A DNA stretch of 64,000 nt from ECT2AJA-110-A sp035399845 (GCA_035399845.1 DAOPJV010000003.1:62001-126000), one strand, 5' to 3'. Numbered from the stretch's first letter, positions 1-8,935 are shown. Notes: generated from the sequence alone by a model not told the origin. Numbers and translations are program-made.

Positions 1-300
1 CCAATAGCGAAATGTCAGAATCAGGCAGACACACGTGGCCAGAACGAAGGTACTCCGTTCCGCCGCCCTGGGGATCACGCTCGTCCACCAGCGCTTGAAC
101 GCGGGTCGCGCCATGATCGTGTGCTGAATGGCAAAGAGGCTCAGCAGGGCGACATTGATGATCAGGGCCGCGAAGCCATGCCCCTGAATTCCCGTGTCGA
201 TCGACTTCGGCACGCCGACATTCGCCACGAAACCCATCGCGTACACAAACGTCCCGAGGAACAGAACGTACACCCCTGCGCCGTAAGCAAAAACGCCCAT
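1..300 (-). CDS. MddA-like methanethiol S-methyltransferase, partial (3' end cut by window edge)
   Basis: Only the first 100 codons are inside the window, with no stop before base 1. The start is the ATG at 300, preceded by a GGGAGG ribosome site. Hydrophobic segments lie at about residues 4-26 and 43-58. They are followed by Q59-H60-T-I-M-A-R-P66 and an Arg/Trp-rich stretch with ERSTFVL near 81-87. From memory this matches the NnrU/isoprenylcysteine-methyltransferase-like membrane proteins annotated as methanethiol S-methyltransferase (MddA), which make dimethyl sulfide from methanethiol and SAM. The SAM-binding C-terminal half is missing, so substrate is inference; another member of the same membrane family is possible. 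Confidence 0.72.
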   Translation of the reverse strand, partial: MGVFAYGAGVYVLFLGTFVYAMGFVANVGVPKSIDTGIQGHGFAALIINVALLSLFAIQHTIMARPAFKRWWTSVIPRAAERSTFVLATCVCLILTFRYW

Positions 301-436
301 CGCTCAACCTCCCGGTCATCACGCCGCCTCCGGAACCACCCATCGGGGTTCCGCCGGGATGTTTGTGCGACAGCCATGCCGGCTCATACACGCGGATTCC
401 GGAGGAAAACAGGATTGGGCGCGGGCGGGAGAAGTG

Positions 437-1537
437 TCAGAAATCGGCGATCCTGCGGCCACCCATCCACACGCGAACGCACTCGCTGACGAGGTCCGTC
501 AGCGCCTCCTTGACGGCGCTCTTCTCGAGATTGAACCGAATCGCCAGCTGAAGATCCCCCGCCATGCTGGACAGGGCCGGGTATCCGTGCGACGCGGCGT
601 TGACGCGCAATTCGCCGCTGATGTGGTCGAGGTTCGCATACTCTTTGTTCGCCGAGGCGCTGTACGTCTCCTCAAACAGACGGATCAACCCGGGAATACT
701 CCCGATGAAGTTCCCAACACGCCGCGACATCGACGGCTCATCCCTGAATTCGCTCTGTACAGGTGTCGCGCCGATCGAAACGAAGAGCGCTTCGATCGTC
801 TTGCGAAGGATCGGCTTCGTCACAATCGTGTCGGCCCCTGCGAGAAGACAGCGCTCCTTGACGGACGGCTCCGTCAACGCCGTCATCGCGGCAATGAACC
901 CGTCGTACCCCCGACTCCTCAGCGAACAGATGGCGTCGAAGCCATCCATCTTCGGCATGTCCAGATCCATCAGCGTCAGATCAAGACGTTCGGACGAAAT
1001 CAGCTCGATCGCCTCAAGACCGTCCCGGGCCTCAACGACATCCGCGCTCAGCGCCGTAACGTAATGCCGTGCGAGGCGGCGCATATCCACGTCGTCGTCG
1101 ACGACCAGGACTCGAATCCGATCAACGGCCTCAACATAGCGGGAGATCTCGATCGCCCGATCGAATTCGATTCCGATTTCGTGCTGCCCCAGACCGACGT
1201 AGCCGCAGCGTCGCACGACCCCCGGCACGAGTTCGCGATCGCCCGTCACCTGAAGCAACTCGACGAAGCACTTGGTGCCCGTGTAGATGAACCCCGCGTG
1301 CAGGCAGCAGATCCCCTTCTCGCTCACGTTGCGAAATGAAACTCTGTAACTTCGTCCGCCGATTCTCGCATGATCGGCCAGCTTCAGGACGCATCGATGA
1401 TGATGGTACTTGAATCGCGGATTTCGACGGACGTCCGTGTCCGTCTTGAGCTCAGACGCATCAAGCTCGTTCAACAGGGACTCGATGTGGGCGTCATTCG
1501 TACACCCGGCATCCACGAATTCGCTGTCCACCGCCAT
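437..1537 (-). CDS. PilZ - response-regulator receiver - HPt-like signalling protein
   Basis: 366 residues. An N-terminal PilZ-type domain (about 35-135) carries R37-R38-N-P-R41 and N70-V-S72-E-K-G75, the two c-di-GMP-binding motifs of PilZ. A receiver domain (about 141-255) has the acidic pocket D147-D149, phospho-acceptor D191 in M-D-L-D-M-P, T219 and K241. The C-terminal 100 residues are helical; H305 in H-I-S-G-E-L-R sits where an HPt phospho-histidine would, but the usual Lys after it is Ser. No output DNA-binding or enzymatic domain is present, so it probably relays or integrates phosphorylation and c-di-GMP. No kinase gene adjoins it. No strong ribosome site precedes the chosen ATG. 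Confidence 0.85.
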   Translation of the reverse strand: MAVDSEFVDAGCTNDAHIESLLNELDASELKTDTDVRRNPRFKYHHHRCVLKLADHARIGGRSYRVSFRNVSEKGICCLHAGFIYTGTKCFVELLQVTGDRELVPGVVRRCGYVGLGQHEIGIEFDRAIEISRYVEAVDRIRVLVVDDDVDMRRLARHYVTALSADVVEARDGLEAIELISSERLDLTLMDLDMPKMDGFDAICSLRSRGYDGFIAAMTALTEPSVKERCLLAGADTIVTKPILRKTIEALFVSIGATPVQSEFRDEPSMSRRVGNFIGSIPGLIRLFEETYSASANKEYANLDHISGELRVNAASHGYPALSSMAGDLQLAIRFNLEKSAVKEALTDLVSECVRVWMGGRRIADF

Positions 1538-1581
1538 GCGTTTTGCCCGTCGCCGCGAGTGGGCGCCCCATTCGCCTGGTT

Positions 1582-1638
1582 GGTGATCGGAAGGCGGACC
1601 GGACGTCGGACCGCGCAGGACAGGAATGGCCGATCACC
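1582..1638. other. 9-bp inverted repeat upstream of the PilZ-REC gene
   Basis: GGTGATCGG (1582-1590) and CCGATCACC (1630-1638) are a perfect inverted repeat about 40 bases apart, in the 278-base gap between the regulator gene and the methyltransferase upstream of it. It could be an operator or a leader hairpin; nothing further supports either. Confidence 0.3.
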
Positions 1639-1815
1639 CTCAGGCCTTCATCGGTCCAGCCCGTCGAAGTGTTTACCCGTGCGGGAATGCGCAACACGGA
1701 CGGCGGCGGATCCCGAAAGCCGGTTACAGGTTCTTCGCGAACAGCATCGACGGAATTCGCAGGAAGCCGGGTAGTTCCCGCAGGGTTCCGCCCGGGCGGA
1801 GCTGGATCAACGCGC

Positions 1816-2742
1816 TTAAGCGGATCGAGCGCGATTCGAACGACGTCCCTCATAGTCGATCATCTCCAACCTGAGGGCCGCGATCTTCTCGTCCTTGTAG
1901 AGCCACTTCGGATACCGCCGCGCAGGAGGTCCGATCTTCACGGCGTTCGCGAGAATGAAGGCGTCCCAGTAGGGTTCATTCAGACCGAAGCCGCGGCGAT
2001 AGTCCGACACGAGTCGGCGAAACAGCCAGCGTTTCCACCATCGCCAGTACACGGGCGGATCCGGCACGATCGTCGTCAGCGTGTCGACACGCCAGCCCGT
2101 CCCGGACAACAGCGACTCCAGCTCCGGGGGCGTATAGAGCCGCCAGTGCCCTTCCGCCGCCGGATGATGCAGGCGCATCGGCATCGGCTCGCCACGCAGG
2201 ACACTGTGCGTCATCTGGAAGCTGATCGCGTTGTCCGTGACAACGCTGACGACGCCGCCGCGCGCCGTCACGCGATTGATCTCGTAAAGACCGAACTCGG
2301 GATCGTGGCGCAGATGCTCGAAGCAGCCCCAGAAGACCACGAGTCCGAATGTGTCGTCGTCAAAGGGCAGGGCGCCGCTCTCGAGGTCATGTTCGATCAG
2401 ATCGAATGAGAATTCGCCGTCGCCATTCGGATGGGTTCTGGTCAGCCGCTGCGTCACACCGCGCCGGCTCGTCGGTGCGCAGATGCACGTGATGTCGGTC
2501 CATCCCAGCCGGCCGGCCAGGTACGGGACCTCGATCCCCCACGACCCGACAACGAGGCATCGGCGATTCTCCGCCGCCGCCGGCAACGACACGAAGGAAT
2601 CGTGCAGCCGCCGGGCGTGACAAAGAAGGTACTGCGGCTCACCCCGCGCCGACATTGGCGCATCCACATGCTCCGCCGCAACGAGCCAATTCAGCGTCTC
2701 GCGCACTTCTTTCGAATATTCCGTCGGCGGCTTCAACGCCAT
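1816..2742 (-). CDS. Class I SAM-dependent methyltransferase
   Basis: 308 residues. The Rossmann core begins near residue 62 with V-V-G-S-W-G (65-69 region) in place of the usual D-x-G-x-G. An acidic D-L-E-S-G-A-L-P-F-D-D-D-T-F segment follows (motif II/III region, about 118-132), then F-W-G-C-F-E-H-L, the post-III strand typical of Methyltransf_11-like enzymes. The C-terminal third is basic and Trp-rich, with no obvious membrane segment. The substrate cannot be read from sequence. Both flanking genes are on the same strand but separated by more than 230 bases, so it is probably its own unit. Confidence 0.75.
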   Translation of the reverse strand: MALKPPTEYSKEVRETLNWLVAAEHVDAPMSARGEPQYLLCHARRLHDSFVSLPAAAENRRCLVVGSWGIEVPYLAGRLGWTDITCICAPTSRRGVTQRLTRTHPNGDGEFSFDLIEHDLESGALPFDDDTFGLVVFWGCFEHLRHDPEFGLYEINRVTARGGVVSVVTDNAISFQMTHSVLRGEPMPMRLHHPAAEGHWRLYTPPELESLLSGTGWRVDTLTTIVPDPPVYWRWWKRWLFRRLVSDYRRGFGLNEPYWDAFILANAVKIGPPARRYPKWLYKDEKIAALRLEMIDYEGRRSNRARSA

Positions 2743-2801
2743 TGGGGAGCTTCCTCAGTGTTCAGTCGTCAGACGAGGACGTTCTCGATTTCATTGATTG
2801 A

Positions 2802-2836
2802 TTTGAGTTTTCAGTTTTCGGCTTTCGGCTTTGGTC
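2802..2836. repeat. Short heptanucleotide-period array (TTTCNGY-like)
   Basis: Five consecutive 7-mers: TTTGAGT, TTTCAGT, TTTCGGC, TTTCGGC, TTTGGTC. The stretch is T-rich and unlike the surrounding GC-rich DNA. It lies between two minus-strand genes, upstream of the methyltransferase start. It has the same period as the two longer arrays at 10599 and 24066. Confidence 0.6.
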
Positions 2837-2898
2837 TGTCGCCCTATTCATTGATCGACGCCCGCGAGGCTTCACCGACACTCGCGCAGTTTCTGCGC

Positions 2899-2932
2899 AA
2901 AAAAAGACCGGCTTCGCTACGGAAGCCGGCCC
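2899..2932 (-). terminator. Rho-independent terminator of the DUF4097-like gene
   Basis: Read on the minus strand: GGGCCGGCTTC, loop CGTAG region, GAAGCCGGTC, then seven T. The stem is perfect over CCGGCTTC/GAAGCCGG. A second small hairpin (GCGCAG-TTT-CTGCGC, 2884-2898) follows it, and a GGAGCG-GCA-CGCTCC hairpin (2961-2975) sits just after the stop codon. Confidence 0.88.
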
Positions 2933-2977
2933 GCGGTCAAACAAGCGGTCTCTAAACTCTGGAGCGGCACGCTCCGC

Positions 2978-3883
2978 CTACATCCCCAGGAAACTGATAC
3001 CACCGGACAGGCTCTTGAGCTCAATCGCCCCGCCGCCGCCGTTGAGGGTTCCTTCGAGAAAACCGGCCGACGTCGAGATGTCGGTCACGGCGAAGCCATT
3101 CAGATTTGCCGAGACGGTTCCGTTCTCCGACAGAAGCATCACCCGGGCCGCCGTCGTCTTGGGCACCATCAATCGAATCTCGCCGGTCGTCGTGGAGGCC
3201 GAGATCCGGCCGTCCAGGCCCGGATCGAGTCGCAGATCGACGTCGGCTTCCGTCGTATCCGCCGAGACGTCGCCCGTCACATCCGTGATGGCGATCGTCC
3301 GCTGCGTCGTCTTCGTGGTCACGTCGCCGATGACGTTCGACACTTCGACGGCGCCGTTCTGCGTGCGAATCTCGACATTGCCTGTCAGGTCAACAACTTC
3401 GACAGGTCCATTGCCGACAAACACCTCCAGGTTCGCGCCGGTGGGGACCACCAGACGAACGTCGAATAGCACGTCCTCGTCGGAAAGCTCCGGCGCGATG
3501 GTTGCTTCGACATCCAGTCGTTCGTCGTCGACGAAGGCTCGTTCGGCGGTGACACGGGTTTGGTTGAGGAGGTCTGTGAGCTGCTCAACGTTGAGGCCCT
3601 CCCGCGTGATGATCTCGGCAACGCGCAACGTTGCGCTCGCCTGTCCGTCCGACTGCGTCACGCTTACGCGACCGACGGGGAGTTCGAGTCGAATTGATCG
3701 AACATCAGAGAAATCGACTATTTTCGTGGACCGCTCGATGTTCGGGCTCTGTGGATCGATACCATCCGGCGCCGAAAGATCCGCCCCGCTCGGCAGAGAC
3801 GCGGGCACTGCGACATCGCAGGCGATGCCGGACGACAACAACAGGATTACCCATACAACCGAAAAGAATGCTGCGCGTGGCAC
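2978..3883 (-). CDS. Exported DUF4097-like beta-repeat protein
   Basis: 301 residues from the GTG at 3883. GGAGG lies six bases upstream of that GTG, while the ATG 18 bases further upstream would contain this ribosome site. A signal sequence (about residues 3-21) ends at ...S-G-I-A-C, so it may be a lipoprotein, though the -3 residue is not the usual Leu/Val. The rest is a run of short beta-strand repeats of the form V-x-V/x-D-x-x-G-D-V/x-x-x-T (about 70-295), as in DUF4097 adhesin-like proteins that form a right-handed beta structure. Function unknown. It is transcribed divergently from the htrA-like gene across a 249-base gap, and a strong terminator follows it. Confidence 0.75.
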   Translation of the reverse strand: MPRAAFFSVVWVILLLSSGIACDVAVPASLPSGADLSAPDGIDPQSPNIERSTKIVDFSDVRSIRLELPVGRVSVTQSDGQASATLRVAEIITREGLNVEQLTDLLNQTRVTAERAFVDDERLDVEATIAPELSDEDVLFDVRLVVPTGANLEVFVGNGPVEVVDLTGNVEIRTQNGAVEVSNVIGDVTTKTTQRTIAITDVTGDVSADTTEADVDLRLDPGLDGRISASTTTGEIRLMVPKTTAARVMLLSENGTVSANLNGFAVTDISTSAGFLEGTLNGGGGAIELKSLSGGISFLGM

Positions 3884-4132
3884 GTGAAGGCCTCCGTCCA
3901 AATTAGGTGCGCGGCGAACGGCGCGCGAAAAATGGAACGCGCCGTGATTTGCTTATCGGTCAGCCGGGCGGTTCAATAAACAGCGCATAGTTGGCAAGGT
4001 CCCATAAGCGACGTCGCTGATCGGCGGTCGCCCGAGTGACCCGCCGCAGCGGCCGAATCGCGGGGCTGACGTCAAAACGCGAGACCCGAGTTCGGCCAAA
4101 AATGCCGTTTCCGTGCGTCGAGGACAAACACC

Positions 4133-5356
4133 GTGACGACCCCCTTCGACCCGTTTCAGCCATCCGGCCCTCTGCCCCCACCCCGGCCGGCGGCCCCGCC
4201 GCCGCCGCCTCCGCCACCCCCTCGCGGAACGGGAACACGCCTCGCCCTGCTGATCGGACTGCTCTTCGGTCTCTCCGGCGGCTACGCGCTGTTGGCGACA
4301 TTGCGCGGCGGCAACTGGCTGAGCGGAAGCAGCCAGCCGCGCCCCATTACACCGCGCGCCGATCTCGCCGATTTCGAAAAGACGACGATCAACCTCTTCG
4401 AGCAGTCGGCGCCAAGCGTCGTCTACATCACGCGGCTCAACGCACCGCGAGAACGCCATACCCTCGACGGTCGCTCCTACTATGAAAAGCTGCAGACGGG
4501 GACGGGCTCCGGCTTCATCTGGGACAACGCCGGCCACATCGTGACGAACTTCCACGTCGTCAACGGCGCCGAACAGGTGCAGGTAACGCTGTACGATCAG
4601 ACGGTCTGGCCGGCATCGTTCATCGGCGCCGCCCCCGACAAGGATGTCGCCGTCATCAGGATTGACGCCGAGCCCTTCCGGCTCAAACCCATCCCCATCG
4701 GCACGGCGAGCGATCTGCTCGTCGGACAGTCCGTCTTCGCCATCGGCAACCCGTTCGGTCTCGACCAGACACTCACGACAGGCATCGTCAGCGCGCTGGG
4801 GCGCACGATTACGTCGATCACGGGGCGCACGATCGAGGATGTGATCCAGACAGACGCCGCGATCAATCCCGGCAACTCCGGCGGTCCGCTCCTGGACAGC
4901 GCCGGCCGACTGATCGGCGTGAATACGATGATCGTCAGTGAATCGGGTTCGAGCGCCGGGATCGGGTTCGCCGTCCCCGTCGATATCGTGAACCTCGTTG
5001 TGCCACAGTTGATCGAGCACGGAAAGGTCGTACGGCCCCAACTTGGCATCGTCGCCCTGAACGAAGTGTCGACGCGGCGCGCGGGCGTTGAAGGTGTCGT
5101 GATCCGCAGCGTGCAACCCGGCGGCGGGGCCGATGAGGCGGGACTGCGCGGATTCAGTCGCGACGGTTCCGGGGCCATGATCCACGGCGACATCATCACG
5201 AAGATCGACGATCGCAAAGTCGCCAACCTCGACCAGTTGCTCGGCGCGCTGGAGAAGCATGAAGTCGGCGATGTCGTCAAAGTCACATTCCTGCGCGACG
5301 GCAAGGAAGAGACGACCCCCGTTCGCCTGCAACGACCCGAGGCGTTCGAACAGTAA
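4133..5356 (+). CDS. Membrane-anchored trypsin-like serine protease with PDZ domain (HtrA/DegP family)
   Basis: 407 residues, GTG start with GAGGA upstream. The proline-rich cytoplasmic N-terminus (residues 10-30, a run of about nine Pro) is followed by one membrane segment (36-57). The protease domain (about 85-270) shows the full triad: H141 in N-F-H-V-V, D171 in D-K-D-V-A-V, and S249 in N-P-G-N-S-G-G-P-L. A single PDZ domain (about 295-400) follows. This fits an envelope quality-control protease of the DegS-like layout, with one anchor and one PDZ. The antisense strand here holds a long open frame, but the triad shows this strand is the coding one. Confidence 0.95.
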   Translation: MTTPFDPFQPSGPLPPPRPAAPPPPPPPPPRGTGTRLALLIGLLFGLSGGYALLATLRGGNWLSGSSQPRPITPRADLADFEKTTINLFEQSAPSVVYITRLNAPRERHTLDGRSYYEKLQTGTGSGFIWDNAGHIVTNFHVVNGAEQVQVTLYDQTVWPASFIGAAPDKDVAVIRIDAEPFRLKPIPIGTASDLLVGQSVFAIGNPFGLDQTLTTGIVSALGRTITSITGRTIEDVIQTDAAINPGNSGGPLLDSAGRLIGVNTMIVSESGSSAGIGFAVPVDIVNLVVPQLIEHGKVVRPQLGIVALNEVSTRRAGVEGVVIRSVQPGGGADEAGLRGFSRDGSGAMIHGDIITKIDDRKVANLDQLLGALEKHEVGDVVKVTFLRDGKEETTPVRLQRPEAFEQ

Positions 5357-5364
5357 CGACACTC

Positions 5365-5586
5365 ACCGAACTGCGCCCGCCAGGAAGCGGGCCAGCAGCG
5401 CCGGCAAGACCAGCGGCGCGACCACACATCGCGCCACGCCGAACTCGCTGTTTCCACAACCCACGCCGCGTTTTCGAAAGCCTGCAGGCGAACTCGCCGC
5501 GATGAACGCAACACACGCGCCATACGCGCCACGATGGCTCAAGCCTGGCGTCACGCTGCGCAATCCACCCACGCGATATGACCGAT
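5365..5586. repeat. Degenerate copy of the 291-bp repeat
   Basis: Starts nine bases after the protease stop codon with ACCGAACTGCGCCCGCCAGG (right-arm sequence of the 291-bp repeat) and ends with a block shared with the intact copies (CGCCATACGCGCCACGATGG and the following AAGCCTGGCGT). The middle has diverged. No ribosome site or codon pattern suggests a gene. Confidence 0.75.
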
Positions 5587-5877
5587 GACGCTGGCCTGCT
5601 CCGTCGCCGTCGCAGTTCGGTCCCGACCGCCTCGACAAGACGGTTCATGCCAGGCCAGACCGAACTGCGCCCGCCAGGAAGCAGGCCAGCGGCATTAGCA
5701 GGACGCGCGGCGCGACCACGCATAGCGCCACGCCAGACACTCAATATCCAACAGCCCTGCCGCCTTGCCGATGGCGCCCAGCATTGCCGAGTCGATCGCC
5801 TCATGCGCGCCATACGCGCCACGATGGCTCAAGCCTGGCGTCTCTCTGCGCTATATACCCAACTCGCTATGGACAGA
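5587..5877. repeat. 291-bp tandem repeat, copy 1
   Basis: Copy 1 of two near-identical units, period exactly 291. It begins with a palindromic block. Left arm 5590-5622 and right arm 5658-5690 are 33 bases each. They are perfectly complementary over the outer 11 (GCTGGCCTGCT) and inner 12 (CGCAGTTCGGTC) bases, about 28 of 33 overall, around a 35-base loop. Since 291 is divisible by three an open frame runs through both copies, but it is a by-product of the repeat. Confidence 0.9.
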
Positions 5878-6168
5878 GACGCTGGCCTGCTCCGTGGCCG
5901 TCGCAGTTCGGTCCCGACCGCCTCGACAAGACGGTTCATGCCAGGCCAGACCGAACTGCGCCCGCCAGGAAGCAGGCCAGCGGCATTAGCAGGACGCGCG
6001 GCGCGACCACGCATAGCGCCACGCCAGACACTCAATATCCAACAGCCCTGCCGCCTTGCCGATGGCGCCCAGCATTGCCGAGTCGATCGCCTCATGCGCG
6101 CCATACGCGCCACGATGGCTCAAGCCTGGCGTCTCTCTGCGCTATATACCCAACTCGCTATGGACAGA
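5878..6168. repeat. 291-bp tandem repeat, copy 2
   Basis: Nearly base-for-base repeat of copy 1 (one visible change is C to G in the left arm at about 5896). The palindromic arms are at 5881-5913 and 5949-5981. High identity means the duplication is recent compared with the decayed copies on both sides. Confidence 0.9.
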
Positions 6169-6212
6169 GACGCCGGCCTGCTCCGTGGCCGTCGCAGTTC
6201 GGTCCCGACCGC
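6169..6212. repeat. Third, truncated 291-bp unit (left arm only)
   Basis: The first 44 bases of a third unit, including the left arm with the CGCAGTTCGGTC segment. The match ends abruptly at 6212, about 95 bases before the amidohydrolase start. Confidence 0.85.
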
Positions 6213-6308
6213 CGAATGGATGAATCCCGCCGCCCGGGCTGCTACAATCGCCGCATTCCGACTGCCGGTCGGATCCCTGTACATCCACGAGACAGCTCGG
6301 AGGGAACA

Positions 6309-7628
6309 TTGAAGCCCGCATCTTTCATACGTGTGATGGTTGTCGCATCTGCGTTATGGGCAACCACGTACGCACACGCCCAGGACAAACCCGTCGCCTT
6401 CATCGGCGCCACGATCATTCCCATCGACGGCGAGCCCATTACCAACGCCACGCTGCTCGTTCACAACGGAAAGATTCAGGCCGTTGGTGATCACGTCGCC
6501 GTGCCGGCCGGCGCCGAACAGATCGACGCGCGCGGCCGATTCATCATGCCGGGGCTGGTCGATACCCACAGCCATCTCGGCGGCGGCTGGGGCGGCGACT
6601 CGTCGGGCCCCATCCAGCCGGCGTGCCGCATCTACGACTCGATCAACGTGCTCGACGCGGGCCTGCAGAAGGCGCAGGCCGGCGGTCTGACGACGCTCAA
6701 CGTCATGCCGGGCTCGGGCCATCTTCTCAGCGGCCAGACGATCTACATCAAGCTCAACGACGGCCGCACGATCGACGATCTCGCCATTCGCACGGAGGAC
6801 GGACGAATCGCCGGCGGCATGAAGATGGCGAACGGCACGAACTCGCAGCGCGAAGCGCCTTTTCCCGGCACGCGCGCGAAGTCGGCGGCCCTCGTTCGTC
6901 AGCGATTCATCGACGCCCTGGCGTATCGCGAGAAACTGATGAAGGCCGAATCGGACGACGACAAGGATCCGCCCGATCGCGACCTGGCGCTGGAGGCGCT
7001 CTGCGAGGTGCTCGACGGCAAACGCGTGGTTCACTTTCATACCCATCGCGCCGACGACATTCTCACGGCGATACGCCTGTCACAGGAGTTCGGATTCAAA
7101 GTCGTGCTGCATCACGTCAGCGAGGCGTGGAAGGTCCCGGATGAAATCCGAAAGGCGGGCGTCGCCTGCTCCGTCATCGTGATCGACAGCCCGGGCGGCA
7201 AGCTGGAGGCGAAGGATCTGCTGATGACGACGGGCGCCGTTCTCGAGAAGGCCGGCGTGCCCGTGGCGTTTCATACGGACGATCCCATTACGGATTCGCG
7301 CCTGTTCCTGCGATCGGCGGCGCTCGCCGTCCGTGCGGGCATGTCGCGCGAGAAGGCGCTGGCGGCCCTGACGATCGAAGGCGCGAAGATGCTGGAACTC
7401 GACCAGCGCATCGGGACGCTGACACCGGGCAAGGACGCCGACTTCATCGTGCTCGATGGGGATCCACTCAGTGTCTATACCCATGTGCGGCGGACGTATG
7501 TCGAAGGCAAACTCGTCTTCGATCGCGACAACCCGCAGGACGACCTTTACGCCGTCGGCGGCTACGGCGCCGGCGAAGGGCACATCCCCTACGGCTGCTG
7601 CCTCAACCATGGAGAACACAGCCGATGA
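6309..7628 (+). CDS. Secreted metal-dependent amidohydrolase (imidazolonepropionase-like)
   Basis: 439 residues from the TTG at 6309, chosen because GGAGGG lies five bases upstream and a clean signal peptide follows (hydrophobic 8-20, cleavage near A-H-A-Q26). An in-frame opening further upstream lies within the repeat DNA and is not coding. The amidohydrolase barrel shows H87-S-H89 in V-D-T-H-S-H, H-F-H-T-H-R-A-D-D, L-H-H-V-S-E and F-H-T-D-D-P, i.e. a full set of candidate metal ligands and the catalytic Asp. G-K-D-A-D-F-I-V-L-D-G-D-P near the C-terminus is the usual beta-sandwich closure. Substrate unknown; periplasmic or extracellular. Its stop overlaps the next gene by four bases. Confidence 0.9.
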   Translation: MKPASFIRVMVVASALWATTYAHAQDKPVAFIGATIIPIDGEPITNATLLVHNGKIQAVGDHVAVPAGAEQIDARGRFIMPGLVDTHSHLGGGWGGDSSGPIQPACRIYDSINVLDAGLQKAQAGGLTTLNVMPGSGHLLSGQTIYIKLNDGRTIDDLAIRTEDGRIAGGMKMANGTNSQREAPFPGTRAKSAALVRQRFIDALAYREKLMKAESDDDKDPPDRDLALEALCEVLDGKRVVHFHTHRADDILTAIRLSQEFGFKVVLHHVSEAWKVPDEIRKAGVACSVIVIDSPGGKLEAKDLLMTTGAVLEKAGVPVAFHTDDPITDSRLFLRSAALAVRAGMSREKALAALTIEGAKMLELDQRIGTLTPGKDADFIVLDGDPLSVYTHVRRTYVEGKLVFDRDNPQDDLYAVGGYGAGEGHIPYGCCLNHGEHSR

Positions 7629-8929
7629 CGAAGCGAATCACGATATCGCACTTTGTAAGGACGTCGATCGCGGCGCTGACGATCTCCGCCGCTGTTGCCA
7701 ACGCCGCGGATGCGATCGCCGTTCGCGGCGAGACGATCTACACGATGGCGGGCGAACCGATCAGGGACGGGATCATCATCATCCGCGATGGCAAAATCGA
7801 TCGTGTCGGCAAGGCGGCCGATGTCCGCATCGCGGGCGACATTCGCATGCTGCGCGCCAAGGTCGTCACGCCGGGGCTCATCGACGCCCACGCCACGATC
7901 GGTCTGACGGGCTACCTCAACCAGACGCAGGACCAGGACATCCTTGAACGATCCGAGGCGATCCAGCCGGAACTGCGCGCCTTTGACGCGTACAACCCGC
8001 GCGAACGGCTTGTTGAGTGGGCCCGCTCCTTCGGTGTCACGACCGTTCACACGGGTCATGCGCCGGGCGAAGTCATCAGCGGCCAGACGATGATCGTGAA
8101 ACTGGCCGGAACGACTGTCGAAGCGGACGCGATGCGCAACGAAGCCATGATCGCCTGTACCCTCGGCGACTGGGCCACGCACGGCGACAGGAAGACGCCC
8201 GGCACGCGATCGAAAGCCGTCGCCATTCTGCGGAGCGAACTGATCAAGGCGCAGGCTTACGCGCAAAAGGTGAAAGACGCCAAAGAAGCTTCGGACAAGA
8301 AGAGCGACTCAGAGGCGCCAAAGGATGGGGAAGCCGAAAAAGACAGGACGCCGAAGGCGCCGGACCGGGATCTGCGGCTCGAAGCGCTTGCCCGCGTGAT
8401 CAACAGGGAGATTCCGCTGCTGGTCACAGCGCATCGAGCGAACGACATCGCCGTCGCCCTGCGACTCGCGAAGGAGTTCGACATCGATATCGTGCTGGAC
8501 GGCGCCGCCGAGGCGCACATGCTGATCGACGAGATCAGGGCGGCGGGCGTCCTCGTGATTCTCCATCCAACGATGGTGCGCAGCCATCGCGGCGCGTGCG
8601 AGAACGCGAGCTTCGAAACGGCGGCGAAACTCGTTCACGCGGGCATTCCCGTGGCGATGCAGAGCGGTTACGAGGACTACGTGCCCAAGACGCGCATCGT
8701 GCTCTTCGAAACGGCCATCGCCGCGGCGAACGGTCTGTCGTTTCAGGAAGCGCTCGCAACGTGCACGATCGACGCCGCGAAGATTCTCAGGATCTCCGAT
8801 CGCGTCGGCTCGATCGAAGCCGGAAAGGACGCCGACATCGCGCTGTACGATGGCGATCCGTTCGAATACACGTCGCACTGCGTCGGCGTGCTCATCAACG
8901 GACAAGTCGTCAGCGAAGTCGCGCAGTAA
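7625..8929 (+). CDS. Secreted amidohydrolase paralog with degenerate metal site
   Basis: 434 residues. It starts in the ATGA overlap with the preceding gene, so it is translationally coupled. A signal peptide (1-27) ends ...A-V-A-N-A-A. It aligns along its length with the upstream protein (S-G-Q-T-M-I-V-K-L versus S-G-Q-T-I-Y-I-K-L; D-R-D-L-x-L-E-A-L; G-K-D-A-D). However, the HxH motif is H89-A-T91, the H-H-V-S-E segment is D-G-A-A-E, and the F-H-T-D-D segment is M-Q-S-G-Y-E-D. A charged linker rich in Lys/Asp/Glu (about 213-250) is inserted before the barrel half. It probably lacks normal metal hydrolase activity and may be a partner subunit of the first protein, which would explain the coupling. 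Confidence 0.87.
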   Translation: MTKRITISHFVRTSIAALTISAAVANAADAIAVRGETIYTMAGEPIRDGIIIIRDGKIDRVGKAADVRIAGDIRMLRAKVVTPGLIDAHATIGLTGYLNQTQDQDILERSEAIQPELRAFDAYNPRERLVEWARSFGVTTVHTGHAPGEVISGQTMIVKLAGTTVEADAMRNEAMIACTLGDWATHGDRKTPGTRSKAVAILRSELIKAQAYAQKVKDAKEASDKKSDSEAPKDGEAEKDRTPKAPDRDLRLEALARVINREIPLLVTAHRANDIAVALRLAKEFDIDIVLDGAAEAHMLIDEIRAAGVLVILHPTMVRSHRGACENASFETAAKLVHAGIPVAMQSGYEDYVPKTRIVLFETAIAAANGLSFQEALATCTIDAAKILRISDRVGSIEAGKDADIALYDGDPFEYTSHCVGVLINGQVVSEVAQ

Positions 8930-8935
8930 GACGCA

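Noticed and set aside
359..1339. A 326-codon plus-strand frame over the PilZ-receiver gene
   Set aside because: Minus-strand product has clear PilZ and receiver motifs; the plus frame has none.
3953..5362. A 469-codon open frame antisense to the htrA-like gene
   Set aside because: The opposite strand encodes a complete HtrA protease with triad and PDZ; the antisense frame is open only because of GC-rich codon bias and has no family features.
5578..6312. A 244-codon open frame through the 291-bp repeats
   Set aside because: The period is a multiple of three, so any frame open in one unit stays open in both; no ribosome site, no family, and homologous decayed copies lack the frame.
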